64,000 bases of DNA, taken from the NCBI RefSeq assembly GCF_002234405.1, contig NZ_NMQT01000050.1:1-64000 (forward strand). The letters run 5' to 3'. This DNA is from Amycolatopsis thailandensis. Its GTDB lineage: Bacteria > Actinomycetota > Actinomycetes > Mycobacteriales > Pseudonocardiaceae. The translations under genes were made by a program, and so were the position numbers. This document shows, piece after piece, positions 33,292-42,487 of the stretch. Below the pieces are notes generated by a model that saw only the letters and a program-made list of their open reading frames with translations, searched no databases and was not told where the DNA came from. Numbering within the stretch: the first letter of the stretch is position 1; the number at the start of each line of letters is the position of its first letter.

Positions 33292-35463
33292 CTAACCGAA
33301 GTAGCGTCCGGCGCCGACGTGGGCACCGGCCGACCGCCACCAGCCCGCGTCGCCGGTCGAGTCGATCCCGTCCGCGATCACCGTCGCGCCCGCGATGTTC
33401 GCCGTCTCGATGAGATTCCGCAGCGCACGTCCCGCCAGGGGTTCCGTCCGCCGTTCCGCGAGCCGGGGAGCGATCCGGACCGTCCGCACGGGCACGTCCA
33501 CGAGACAGACGACGTCACCGGCCACGCCGAAGTCCTGCAATTCGGCGTCGACCCCGATTTCGGCGAGGAGGTGCAGGTTGTCGACGGTCTCCCCGAGTTC
33601 GGCGAGCACGGCACCGGCGGGAAACCCCAGTCGCAGCCGTGACGGCCCGAGCCCGGTCGCGGCGAGCACGTTCCGCACCGACCCGACGAGGTCGGGGTCC
33701 GCGGCCTGATGCGGTGTCAGGCCCACGACCATCGGGAGCCTGTCGTCCGATTCCTCGCACGCCGTGCGGATGAGCCATTCGCCGAGCGGCACGATGAGAC
33801 CGGTTTCGTCGGCGAAGCGGACGCAGGTGTCGTGACCGATCCGGCCGTGGCGCGGATGGTTCCACGCGAGCCGCGCCTCGATACCCGCCGGTTTGCCTTC
33901 CGCGAGCCACGTCAGCGGCCGGAAGTGAACCTCGATCTCGCCGGTCTCCCAGGCACCCGCCATGGAGACGGCGAGGCCGAACTCGTGCCGTTCCCTGGTG
34001 TCGAGGGCGGAATCGGACAGCGCCCACTGCCGGTAGCCGTTGCTCTGCGCCCGGCGCAGTGTCATGTCCGAGACGCGCAAAAGTTCGTTCGGCGCGATGT
34101 CGCGGGGCGGCCGGTGGACGACCCCGACGCAGGCCGAGACCGCGACCCCGCTGCCGCCTTCGAGGTAGACCGGTTCGGACAGTTCCTGGTTGATCATGCC
34201 GATGACGGTGGCGACGTCCGGGCTGGTGGCCGTGTTCTGGATGAGGATGCCGAACTCGTCCCCGCCGATCCTGGCGACGAGCGCCTCCTCGCCGCCCACG
34301 ACGGCACGCAACTTCCCGGCGACGTTCTTCAGCAGGTTGTCACTGAGTTTCTGCCCGAGACCGCCCGCGATCAGGGAGAACCCGTCGAGGTCGAGGTGGT
34401 AGACCGTGACGCCGAAGGCCGGGTCCGCGTGCCGCAGCGCCCGCTCCAGGCGGGTACCGAAGAACTGCCGGTTCGGCAGGCCGGTCAGCGGATCGTGCAG
34501 GGCCTGACGGCTCAGCTGCCGCTGGAGCAGCGAGACGTCGGTGTCGCCGTCGACGAGGGTGATCAGCTGCTGGGCCTCGCCCGCCGGGTCGCGGATGACG
34601 GCGCCGGTGAACCCGGCCCACGTCGGCTCCTCGTCGTCGGCGGTGACGAGTCTTCGCGTCAGTTCGAGCCGATGGGTCTCGCCTTCGAGCAGCTTCCGGT
34701 AGCCCTCGCGCAGGCCGTCCGAGTCTTCCGGGTGGATCAGGTCGTAGAGGTTGAGCCCGGTCAGGTCGGCGACGGGCCGGTTCAGCATTTCGGCGAACGC
34801 CGGGTTCACCCGCTGGACCCGGCCGTCCACCCTGGTGACGGCCACCCCGGTCTTCGAGCCGGTGAACAGCTGCTCGAAACGCGCCTGCGTGAGCACCAGC
34901 TCGCGCCGCGTCTCGCGTTCGAGGGTGACCAGCGTGCGGCTCAGATCCTCTTGCTGGGTCTGGATGCTCTCGCGTAAGGCCTCGCCGTAGCCGGACGCGA
35001 GCGAGCCCAGCACCTGCAGCACCCGTTCGGGGAGCGATTTCACGCTCCGCAACTCCGGTTCGTGCAAGAGCCCCTTGCCGAGCACCTCCATCGTGCGACG
35101 CAGGCTGTCCGGCCCGACGCACCTGAGCGCGACGAGCCGCGCGCCGGCCTCGGCGGCCTGCGCGGGCTCGGAGTCGTCACTCAGCACCGCTGCGAACACC
35201 TCGTCCAGCAGAGCGGAGAAATGCTCTTCGATCTGGGCGTGGGTGTACGGAAGATACGCCGTGCCGGTGACCAGGTACGCCCATTTGCGAGCGAGCGTGG
35301 CCCTGGTCGGCGCGGCGTTCTTCCGCTTCGGCGATGCGGAGGACGAAGTTCTCTTCGGGGTGTCCGGCGATACGGAGAACTCATCGCCGTTCGGAAGTGG
35401 GGCAGTCACGTCCGCCGGTCCTGGGGTCGTTTTCGCATTCCGTGGTGGAGAAACATCCTCCAC
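33292..35463 (-). CDS. PAS-GGDEF-EAL cyclic-di-GMP protein with degenerate EAL domain
   Basis: The 723-aa cytoplasmic protein has an N-terminal helical region (about 55-180), PAS (about 190-310), GGDEF (about 325-480) and EAL (about 500-723). The diguanylate cyclase motif is intact (RIGGDEFGIL), and no RxxD inhibitory site is seen five residues before it. In the EAL domain the signature reads EAR-L instead of E-A-L, the DDFGTG loop reads QDFGVAG and the late glutamate motif reads VIADGIDS. So it is probably a cyclase whose EAL half binds c-di-GMP or is inert. The GTG start at 35463 lacks a strong ribosome site. Confidence 0.87.
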   Translation of the reverse strand: MEDVSPPRNAKTTPGPADVTAPLPNGDEFSVSPDTPKRTSSSASPKRKNAAPTRATLARKWAYLVTGTAYLPYTHAQIEEHFSALLDEVFAAVLSDDSEPAQAAEAGARLVALRCVGPDSLRRTMEVLGKGLLHEPELRSVKSLPERVLQVLGSLASGYGEALRESIQTQQEDLSRTLVTLERETRRELVLTQARFEQLFTGSKTGVAVTRVDGRVQRVNPAFAEMLNRPVADLTGLNLYDLIHPEDSDGLREGYRKLLEGETHRLELTRRLVTADDEEPTWAGFTGAVIRDPAGEAQQLITLVDGDTDVSLLQRQLSRQALHDPLTGLPNRQFFGTRLERALRHADPAFGVTVYHLDLDGFSLIAGGLGQKLSDNLLKNVAGKLRAVVGGEEALVARIGGDEFGILIQNTATSPDVATVIGMINQELSEPVYLEGGSGVAVSACVGVVHRPPRDIAPNELLRVSDMTLRRAQSNGYRQWALSDSALDTRERHEFGLAVSMAGAWETGEIEVHFRPLTWLAEGKPAGIEARLAWNHPRHGRIGHDTCVRFADETGLIVPLGEWLIRTACEESDDRLPMVVGLTPHQAADPDLVGSVRNVLAATGLGPSRLRLGFPAGAVLAELGETVDNLHLLAEIGVDAELQDFGVAGDVVCLVDVPVRTVRIAPRLAERRTEPLAGRALRNLIETANIAGATVIADGIDSTGDAGWWRSAGAHVGAGRYFG

Positions 35464-35514
35464 GATTCTCTGGCCGTACTCACGGTTTACTGGTCACCCA
35501 ATCGGGTGGTAACC

Positions 35515-36570
35515 CTATGGTACTGCAACACCGACCTTTTCCCTCAGCCAATCGCGTGTGGCGTCCCGGTACAGCGACGCGTTGCGGTGCAGCGCCAACG
35601 AATGTCCGGCACCGGGCAGAACATACGTGGAAAGTTCGGCTTCGGGCGCGTAGTACGGCGCTTCCGCCGGACGCAGCGTCGCGCCGCTCGAACAGTCCCG
35701 GAGCGCGAACAAACCGCAGAACAGGATGTCTTTCTCCCCGATCGCCTGGAAAACCGGCACCCGGATCGCTTTCGTCGCGGGCAGTACGATCCCGAACACG
35801 GCGACGGTCCCCATTCCCGGGACCGAAACCTGATCCTTGGTCGCCTCGTCGGCGGCAATGACCCGCGGGTCGGAATTTTCCGCCGCGTAGAAGAGGCCGG
35901 CGCGCGCCCCCGGTTTCGTCGTGAAATAGAGCGGATCACTGCCGAGCGAACCGAGCTGGTCGTCCGCGAACGCGGGCTGCAGACCGAAGAGCACACCGAG
36001 GGTCAGGGCGGGTACCGACGGCAGATGCGTCATGCCGGAGAGGATCACGCCGTCCACGTCCTGGTACGTCGACGCCTCGGCGGCGACGATGCCCGAACCG
36101 ACCGAATGCCCGACGATCACGACCTTGGCGAACGGGGTGCCGCCGACCCGTCCCGCGCGCAGATGCCCGACCACCTCGTGCATCGATCGCGCGAGCGCCG
36201 GCAGCAGGAGCGGAAGGCTCGGTGGCTTGCTGCTCCCGCCCGAACCGAGCTGATCCGCCGCGAAGGTCGCGTAGCCGTGTTTGGCCATGTCGCGCTGGTA
36301 CGAGTAGCGATCCGGGTCGTAGGGCAGGTCCCAGTAAGCGCTGTTGTAGGTGCCGCCGTGCACCAGCAACTGGACGGCCGCGGGCGCCGGGCCGTCGGGC
36401 AGGCAGAACCGGCCGTGCACCGTCGCCGGTCCGCCGAGCGGGCCGGTGACCGGCAGATCCACGTCGGTACACCGGATCTCGACGGCCGCCGCCGGGGCGG
36501 CGACCAGGAAACCACCGAGGAGCGCGCAGCACGCGGCCACCGCGGTGGCCAGTTTGAGCGGCATTCTCAC
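35515..36570 (-). CDS. secreted alpha/beta hydrolase
   Basis: The 351-aa protein starts at GTG 36570 (GGAGAGGG upstream). A signal peptide (1-29, APAAA cleavage) is followed by an alpha/beta hydrolase fold with oxyanion HGG (71-73), nucleophile elbow GHSVGSG (Ser156) and a catalytic His in LPGAGHSLALH near the C-terminus. It probably hydrolyses an ester outside the cell. Four cysteines suggest disulfides. The gene lies 64 bp upstream of the P450 start side by side on one strand order (P450 first), so cotranscription is possible. Confidence 0.8.
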   Translation of the reverse strand: MRMPLKLATAVAACCALLGGFLVAAPAAAVEIRCTDVDLPVTGPLGGPATVHGRFCLPDGPAPAAVQLLVHGGTYNSAYWDLPYDPDRYSYQRDMAKHGYATFAADQLGSGGSSKPPSLPLLLPALARSMHEVVGHLRAGRVGGTPFAKVVIVGHSVGSGIVAAEASTYQDVDGVILSGMTHLPSVPALTLGVLFGLQPAFADDQLGSLGSDPLYFTTKPGARAGLFYAAENSDPRVIAADEATKDQVSVPGMGTVAVFGIVLPATKAIRVPVFQAIGEKDILFCGLFALRDCSSGATLRPAEAPYYAPEAELSTYVLPGAGHSLALHRNASLYRDATRDWLREKVGVAVP

Positions 36571-36634
36571 AGAACCCTCTCCGGAATCGGAACGCTCGAA
36601 AGGAGCATGAACCTTACATCGGGTAATCGGACGC

Positions 36635-37984
36635 TCACCGCCCGCCCGGCGTTCGCGGCACCACGGTCATCGGCAACCGGTTCGGCTGCATGGTCGCTTT
36701 GATCTTGGGAAAGACCTTCACCCCTGGTAGCGGCTCCAGCCGCCACCTCGCACCGATCGTCGCGGCGACCAACGCGATCTCCGTGGGCGCGAACTGGTGT
36801 CCCGGGCACAGCCGGGCGCCGGCGCCGAACGGGATGAAGGCGCCCTTCGGCACTTCGGCCGCGCGCTCCGGCTCCCAGCGATCCGGGTCGAACCGTTCGG
36901 GTTCGGGGAACCAGCGCGGATCGCGGTGCAGCGTGTGCTGACTGACCGCGACCTCGGTACCGGCGGGAATCCGCACCCCGCCGAGTTCGACGTCCTCCCG
37001 CGCGCGCCGCATCAGGATCACCGGCGGGGTCCGGCGGACGACCTCGTTGATGATCCGGTGCGTGTAGACCAGGCGCGGCAAGTGCTCGAACCGGGCGGGC
37101 CCGCCGTCCAGCACCTCGTCGACCTCGGCGTGGAACCTGCGCTCGATGTCCGGCCGCGCCCCGATCTCGTGGAAGAACCAGGCCAGCGCGACGGCGGTGG
37201 TCTCGGCGCCGGTGGTGAGGATCGTGATGACCTCGTCCTCCACCTGGCGGTCGGTCATCTTCTCGCCGGTCTCGTCGTCCTTGGCCAGCAACAACATCGA
37301 CAGCAGGTCGCCCTGGTCGCCGCCCTTCTCGCGGGCTTTCAGGACCGCGTCGCCGATGACCCGCCTCAGGCGCGCGGCCGCGGCGTCGAACTCCCGGTTC
37401 GCCGGGATCGGCAGCCGCTCCACGAATTTCGGCGAGAACGCCCGGACCATGACGTACTTCAGCATGATCGGAATGGACCGCTGGATTTCGGCGAGCGCTT
37501 CGTCGCCGAGTTCGGTGGAGAACAGCGTGCGCCCCGAGATGGTGAGCGCGAGATCCTGCATCCGCCGGTCGAATTCGACCACCTCGCCCGGCTTCCACGA
37601 GTCGGCAAGGTCTACAGCGAGCTTCGTCATCGTCGTCTCGGCGTAGAGCGCGATGCGGCTCCGCTGGAAGGCGGGCAGCATCATCCGCCGTTGCCGCTGG
37701 TTGAAGGCGCCGTTGGAAGTGGCGAGCCCGTCGCCGAACAACGGCCGCATCTTGTCGAACACGATGCCTTTGTCGAACTTCCCCCCGTCGACGGCGAGCA
37801 GCCGCCAAGCCAGTTCCGGGGTGGTGACGAGGTAGACCGGCATCGGGCCGAAGTCGAGACGGACGACGTCGCCGTGCGAGGGCAGGGACGACAGCAGTTT
37901 CAGCGGGTCGCGCAGCATCGGCACGGTGTGCCCGAGCAGCGGCCATCGGCCCGGTGCGACAGCGACGTCCGGAGGTGGTGCCAT
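36635..37984 (-). CDS. cytochrome P450
   Basis: The 449-aa enzyme shows the heme loop FIPFGAGARLCPG with the thiolate ligand at Cys393, the ExxR motif in EVVRRT and the oxygen-activating I-helix TTGAETTAV. Sequence style (FGPMPVYLVTTPELAWRLLA, DKMRPLFGDGL) resembles the CYP183/pentalenene-oxygenase group, which acts on terpenes, but no terpene cyclase is in the window. Electrons must come from an unlinked ferredoxin. Divergent from a SAV2177-type methyltransferase across 171 bp, it may share regulation with it. Confidence 0.9.
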   Translation of the reverse strand: MAPPPDVAVAPGRWPLLGHTVPMLRDPLKLLSSLPSHGDVVRLDFGPMPVYLVTTPELAWRLLAVDGGKFDKGIVFDKMRPLFGDGLATSNGAFNQRQRRMMLPAFQRSRIALYAETTMTKLAVDLADSWKPGEVVEFDRRMQDLALTISGRTLFSTELGDEALAEIQRSIPIMLKYVMVRAFSPKFVERLPIPANREFDAAAARLRRVIGDAVLKAREKGGDQGDLLSMLLLAKDDETGEKMTDRQVEDEVITILTTGAETTAVALAWFFHEIGARPDIERRFHAEVDEVLDGGPARFEHLPRLVYTHRIINEVVRRTPPVILMRRAREDVELGGVRIPAGTEVAVSQHTLHRDPRWFPEPERFDPDRWEPERAAEVPKGAFIPFGAGARLCPGHQFAPTEIALVAATIGARWRLEPLPGVKVFPKIKATMQPNRLPMTVVPRTPGGR

Positions 37985-38155
37985 CGTGCTCGTCTCCCGG
38001 TGCCTGGACGCTGAACCCGGTCACCTTAGGACCGCCGGGCCGCGGACGGGGTTCCGCCGCCGCACATCCACACGATCGGACGATGGCAGCCGGTTCCCCG
38101 GCGCCGGATAGACTCCTGTGCCCCAACGGATCCCAACCGAACGGCGGCGACGACG

Positions 38156-38971
38156 GTGACTTCGAACCTGAGCTGGGTGCCCCCCGAGGTCGACACGACC
38201 GTGCCGAATCCCGCGCGGGTCTACGACTACTGGCTCAACGGCGACCACAACTTCCAGGCCGACCGCGACCTCGGCGAACAGATCCTGAAGATCATGCCGG
38301 GGATCCGCGACGCGGCCCGGCTCAACCGCGCCTTCCTGCGGCGTGCCGCGCTGCACATGGTGGAGGCGGGGGTGCGGCAGTTCCTCGACATCGGCTCCGG
38401 GATCCCGACCGTCGGGAACCTCCACGAGATCGTCCAGCAGCTCGACCCGACGTGCCGGGTGGTCTACGTCGATCGCGAATCGGTCGCCGTGGCGCACGCC
38501 AAACTGCTGCTGCGCGGCAACGACCGGTGCGCGGCGATCCAGGCCGACCTCCGTGACGCCAACGACATCCTCGACGCGCCCGAAACCAGGGAGCTGCTCG
38601 ATCTCGACCAGCCGATCGGGCTGTTCATGTTGCTGCTGCTGCATTTCGTGCCGGACTCCTGGGATCCGCACGCGATCCTGGCCCGGTACCGGGAACGCAT
38701 CGCCCCCGGCAGTTTCCTCGCCATCTCGCACGTCGCCGCCGACGCGGACTCGAGCGGACTCGACGAAGCCATCGAGGCGTACAAGAGCACCCAGAACGAC
38801 CCCATCCCCCGGACCCACGACCAGGTGCTTTCGTTCTTCGAGGGCTTCGACGTCGTCGAGCCCGGCGTCGTCGGCTGCGCGATGTGGAACCCCCAGGGAG
38901 CCGGCGACATGTCCAACGACCCGGAGATCAACGCGCTGCCGTACGCGGGGGTGGGCCGGAAGCCCTCGTGA
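38156..38971 (+). CDS. SAM-dependent methyltransferase, SAV2177/DUF574 family
   Basis: The 271-aa protein starts at GTG 38156. The family hallmark near the N-terminus, PNPARVYDYWLNGDHNFQAD, is complete, followed by motif I FLDIGSGIPTVGN. These proteins are abundant in actinomycetes, often beside regulators or P450s, and their substrates are unknown. The divergent P450 is the obvious candidate partner. Its final codons lie within the first unit of the 21-bp repeat array. Confidence 0.88.
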   Translation: MTSNLSWVPPEVDTTVPNPARVYDYWLNGDHNFQADRDLGEQILKIMPGIRDAARLNRAFLRRAALHMVEAGVRQFLDIGSGIPTVGNLHEIVQQLDPTCRVVYVDRESVAVAHAKLLLRGNDRCAAIQADLRDANDILDAPETRELLDLDQPIGLFMLLLLHFVPDSWDPHAILARYRERIAPGSFLAISHVAADADSSGLDEAIEAYKSTQNDPIPRTHDQVLSFFEGFDVVEPGVVGCAMWNPQGAGDMSNDPEINALPYAGVGRKPS

Positions 38972-39146
38972 GGCCGAACTCGCGTGATCGGGCACGGATC
39001 TCACGTGCTTGAAGGCGGATCATGCGTGTTTGGAGGCGGATCTCGCGTGCTCAGAAGCCGCACACACGAGTTCCGCCTCCAAACACGTGAGTTACGGCTT
39101 CAAGCACGCGAGTTACGGCCTCGAGCACGTGAGTTACGCGTCCGAG
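38966..39146. repeat. inverted array of eight 21-bp units
   Basis: Four units in reverse orientation (38966-38986, 38987-39007, 39008-39028, 39029-39049) face four in forward orientation (39063-39083, 39084-39104, 39105-39125, 39126-39146) across a 13-nt spacer. Forward units read CACGTGAGTTACGGCTTCAA and close variants, with a final G or A. The innermost pair shares a CCTCCAAA end and the second pair a TTCAAG end, so the array is mirrored. No spacers or cas genes occur, so it is not CRISPR. At 21 bp the period equals two helical turns. Confidence 0.85.
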
Positions 39147-39179
39147 CACGCGGGCCGGACCCTGCCGGGCACAGGCGAC

Positions 39180-39665
39180 TCAGGGCAGCACGTCGGTCAC
39201 GGTGTCCTTGATGACCTGCCACTTGCCGTGCTCGCGTACCAGCGTCAGGCTGATCGTGTAGTGCCTGTCGATGTTCTGCGACGGCGCCTTGTAGTAGGCG
39301 TCGAGGATCGCGAAGCCCATCTTGCAGTCCTCGACGACGGTGTGGGTCACCGTCCACGGCATGCTCCACTCGTACGGAAGCTTGAACTGCACGTCGACCA
39401 CCGGCTCGACGTTGGCCTCGTAGCCGATGAACAGGTTGCCCTTGCGCCCGACGGTCACCATGTTCTTGTGGATGATCGCCCGGTAGCGGGCCTCGTCGCG
39501 TTTGTTGTAGCTGTCCATGTCCTCCCAGACGGCGCGGTCGAACGCGCGCTGACAGGCCTGCCGCTCGTTTTCGGCCTGCTGGTCACTGGCCGAAGCGGCC
39601 GGTACGCCGATGCCCGCCGCCGCCACGACCAGACCGGCCAACGCCGCGTAATACCGCTTGCGCAT
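39180..39665 (-). CDS. secreted SnoaL/NTF2-like protein
   Basis: The 161-aa protein starts at ATG 39665 with GAGGAG 8 nt upstream. Signal peptide residues 1-27 (AALAGLVVAAAGIGVPAASA) are followed by a 130-residue domain. The helical start (AFDRAVWEDMDSYNKRDEARY) and curved-sheet pattern resemble NTF2-like/DUF4440 folds. Two cysteines could pair. No catalytic residues can be assigned. It may bind a small ligand outside the cell. The downstream side is the 21-bp repeat array, which may end its transcript. Confidence 0.65.
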   Translation of the reverse strand: MRKRYYAALAGLVVAAAGIGVPAASASDQQAENERQACQRAFDRAVWEDMDSYNKRDEARYRAIIHKNMVTVGRKGNLFIGYEANVEPVVDVQFKLPYEWSMPWTVTHTVVEDCKMGFAILDAYYKAPSQNIDRHYTISLTLVREHGKWQVIKDTVTDVLP

Positions 39666-39787
39666 GGGGTTCTCCTCATCCTGTCCGTTTTCTTCCACCG
39701 GCAGGTTCGCCGGACGGCGCATCACAGCTGCATCACTTCCGCACCGGCGCGAGCGCGGGGCCGGTTAACCTCGCGGGAGGGGGTGCG

Positions 39788-42487
39788 ATGGAGTTCCGGA
39801 TTCTGGGGCCGGTGCAGTGCCGCACTGGCGCGCGGCCGCTGAAGCTGGCGGGATCGCGGCAGGAACGCATCCTGGCGGCGCTGCTGCTCGGCGCCGATCA
39901 CATCGTCTCGGTCTCGCGGCTGGTGGACGTCGTCTGGGACGACGACCCGCCCGCCACGGCCGTCCGCCAGATCCGCAACCTCACCACCGCCCTGAAGCGC
40001 TCCCTGGTCGCCGAGGGAGCCGACGACGACGTCCTGACCGCCGAGGGGCCCGGTTTCGTCCTGCGCCCGGGTACTTTCGACCTGCGCTCGTTCGAGGAGC
40101 ACGTTTCGCGTGGCGAGTTCCGTGAGGCGCTCGGGTGCTGGCACGGACCCGCACTGTCCGGTGTGGACAGTACGGCTTTGCGCGGCAAGGCGGACGAACT
40201 CGACGAGCGCCGCCTGTCCATTGTGGAACGTTGCCTCGACGAAGAGATCGGCACCGGAGAGGATCGTGTCGCGGAACTGACGGCCCTGGTCGCCGAGCAC
40301 CCGTTCCGCGAGGCGTTCACCGGACTGCTCATGCGCGCGCTGCACCAGCAGGGCAGACAGGCCGACGCGCTGAACGTCTACCGGCGGGCGCAGGCGCGGC
40401 TGGTGGAAGAACTCGGGATCGATCCCGGCCCGAAGCTGCGCGAACTCTACGAGCGGATCCTTCGCGACGAGCCGGAATACGGCAAGGCGCGCTGCTTTCT
40501 CCCCTACGACGTCCCGGATTTCACCGGCCGGGAGGACGAGATCCGCCGTCTCCTCGACGCCGTCAGGCTGGGGCGCCCGGTGGCCGTCGACGGAATGGCC
40601 GGGGTCGGCAAGACCTCGCTCGCCGTCCACGCCGCGCACCGGCTCGCCGCCGACTTCCCCGACGGGCAGCTGTTCGTGGATCTGCACGGCCACTCCCCGG
40701 GCCGCGAACCCCTCTCCCCCGAAGCCGCGCTCGAAGCCCTGCTCGGGCAACTCGACATCCCGGCGAGCAGGCTTCCAGGCGGCGTCGACCGGCGAGCCGA
40801 ACTGTGGCGGACCAGAACGGCGGGCCGGTCGCTGCTCGTGGTGCTCGACAACGCCGCGAGCGCGGAACAGCTGCGGCCGCTCCTGCCCGGTTCGGCCACG
40901 GTCGCCCTCGTCGTCACCGGCAGGCGACGGCTGGCCGCCGTCGACGGTGCCGCGTCGCTCAGTCTCGAAGTCCTGCCGGACGAACAGGCGAGCGCGCTGT
41001 TCGCGGCGGCGTCCGGCCGCCCGGATTCGGGAGTGGCCGCGCTGTGCGGGAATCTTCCGCTGGCGATCCGGATCGCGGCCGCCCGCTTGCAGAATCGTCC
41101 ACAGTGGACCGTGCGGACGCTCGCCGAGCGCCTGGGTTCCGAACACGACAGGCTGGCCGAGCTGAAGGTCGCCGGACGCGACGTCGCCGCGGCGTTCGCA
41201 CTGTCCTATCGGGAGCTCGACGCCGCGCAACAGCGCATGTTCCGTTTACTGGGGCGGAATCCCGGCGCCGACATCGGCGTACCCGCGGCGGCCGCGCTGG
41301 CCGGTACCGGCGAACCCGAGGCCGAGCGCCTGCTGGAGGACCTGCTCGACGCCCACTTGCTCAGGCAGCCCGCGCTGGGCCGGTACTCGTTCCACGACCT
41401 GATCGCCGAGCACGCCCGCGACGCCGCGAGTGACGAGGAATCGGCTCCGGCGGTGAGCAGGCTGCTCGACCACTACCGCGAAGGCGGCGATTCAGGCTGG
41501 TACGAAACGGAACGGGCCAACCTGATCGCGGTCACCCGCCACGCCCTCGGCTCCGGTCACGACGGCCACGCCTGGCGGATCGCCGTGGACACCGCGGAAC
41601 ACCTCCGGGAGAGCGGGCATCTCGACGAACTGCTCGCCGTCGCGCGCACCGGCATCACCGCCGCCCGCCGGATCGGCGACCCGCACGCGATCCAGCTGAG
41701 CCTGGCAAGCCTCACCCTGGCGTTCTGGGAGAACGGTCGGCTCACCGAAGGAATGGACTGCGCCCTGGAGCGTTTGGACGTCGTCCGTGCCGCCGGCGAC
41801 CGCGCGGCCGAGGCGATCGCCCTGTCCAGGGCAGGCGCCCTGCACAGCATGCTCGGCCGCTACCCCGAGGCGATCCGGTTCTATCGCGACGGGCTCGCCG
41901 TCGAAGAGGAGTCCGCCGCCGCCGCGCTCTGGACCAATCTCAGCAACGCGCAGGAGGTCCTCGGCAGGCTGGACGACGCGCTGGTCTCCGCTCGGAGAGC
42001 GGTGGAGCTGCGCGAGGAACCTCGCGGCACGATCCTGAGTTCGGCCCAGCTCGGCCTCGTCCTCGCGAGGCTCGGCCGGTTCGACGAAGCGTTCGACGTC
42101 ATCGAACGCTCGACCACCGCCTCACAGGATCTCGGCTATCCGTTCGGCGAGGCGTGGAGCCGGATCGACCACGCCGACTCCCTGCTTCTCGCCCACCGCC
42201 ACGGCGAGGCGCGGGAGCAGGCCGAACGCGCGTGCGAGATCCTCACCCGGCTCAATCATCCGCTGCTGCTGGCGATGGCGGCCAACAGCCTGGGCACCGC
42301 CTGCCTCGCGCTCGGCGAGACGGCGGCGGGGCTCCGGCGGCATCGCCTCGCACTCGAAACGGCGAGGCGGATCGGCTACCGGCTGCAAGAAGCCCGCGCA
42401 CTGGCCGGATTGGGACGAACCCGAGCCGCGCGGGACCTCTACACGGCGATGGGCCTGCCCGCCGAATCCCTGAAGGTCGTCACCTGA
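39788..42487 (+). CDS. AfsR-like regulator (BTAD + NB-ARC + TPR)
   Basis: The 899-aa protein has an OmpR-type winged helix (about 1-90), BTAD (about 95-245), an NB-ARC ATPase with P-loop GMAGVGKTSLAV (about 267-278), Walker B LLVVLDNA and GNLPLAIR, then TPR repeats (about 600-890). This is the AfsR/SARP layout that activates antibiotic or differentiation genes in actinomycetes. Codon 487 (41246-41248) is TTA, the only rare leucine codon noticed in it, which would make translation depend on a bldA-type tRNA. The stop overlaps the convergent hydrolase gene by 8 bp. Confidence 0.9.
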   Translation: MEFRILGPVQCRTGARPLKLAGSRQERILAALLLGADHIVSVSRLVDVVWDDDPPATAVRQIRNLTTALKRSLVAEGADDDVLTAEGPGFVLRPGTFDLRSFEEHVSRGEFREALGCWHGPALSGVDSTALRGKADELDERRLSIVERCLDEEIGTGEDRVAELTALVAEHPFREAFTGLLMRALHQQGRQADALNVYRRAQARLVEELGIDPGPKLRELYERILRDEPEYGKARCFLPYDVPDFTGREDEIRRLLDAVRLGRPVAVDGMAGVGKTSLAVHAAHRLAADFPDGQLFVDLHGHSPGREPLSPEAALEALLGQLDIPASRLPGGVDRRAELWRTRTAGRSLLVVLDNAASAEQLRPLLPGSATVALVVTGRRRLAAVDGAASLSLEVLPDEQASALFAAASGRPDSGVAALCGNLPLAIRIAAARLQNRPQWTVRTLAERLGSEHDRLAELKVAGRDVAAAFALSYRELDAAQQRMFRLLGRNPGADIGVPAAAALAGTGEPEAERLLEDLLDAHLLRQPALGRYSFHDLIAEHARDAASDEESAPAVSRLLDHYREGGDSGWYETERANLIAVTRHALGSGHDGHAWRIAVDTAEHLRESGHLDELLAVARTGITAARRIGDPHAIQLSLASLTLAFWENGRLTEGMDCALERLDVVRAAGDRAAEAIALSRAGALHSMLGRYPEAIRFYRDGLAVEEESAAAALWTNLSNAQEVLGRLDDALVSARRAVELREEPRGTILSSAQLGLVLARLGRFDEAFDVIERSTTASQDLGYPFGEAWSRIDHADSLLLAHRHGEAREQAERACEILTRLNHPLLLAMAANSLGTACLALGETAAGLRRHRLALETARRIGYRLQEARALAGLGRTRAARDLYTAMGLPAESLKVVT

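Noticed and set aside
38966..39146. CRISPR array
   Set aside because: Units are directly abutting without unique spacers, switch orientation in the middle, and no cas genes are nearby.
38984..39842. Reading frames through the 21-bp repeats that give seven-residue peptide repeats
   Set aside because: The period is a multiple of three, so any frame yields repeats. The array is inverted, lacks a ribosome site and the longer frame runs antisense through the secreted-protein gene.
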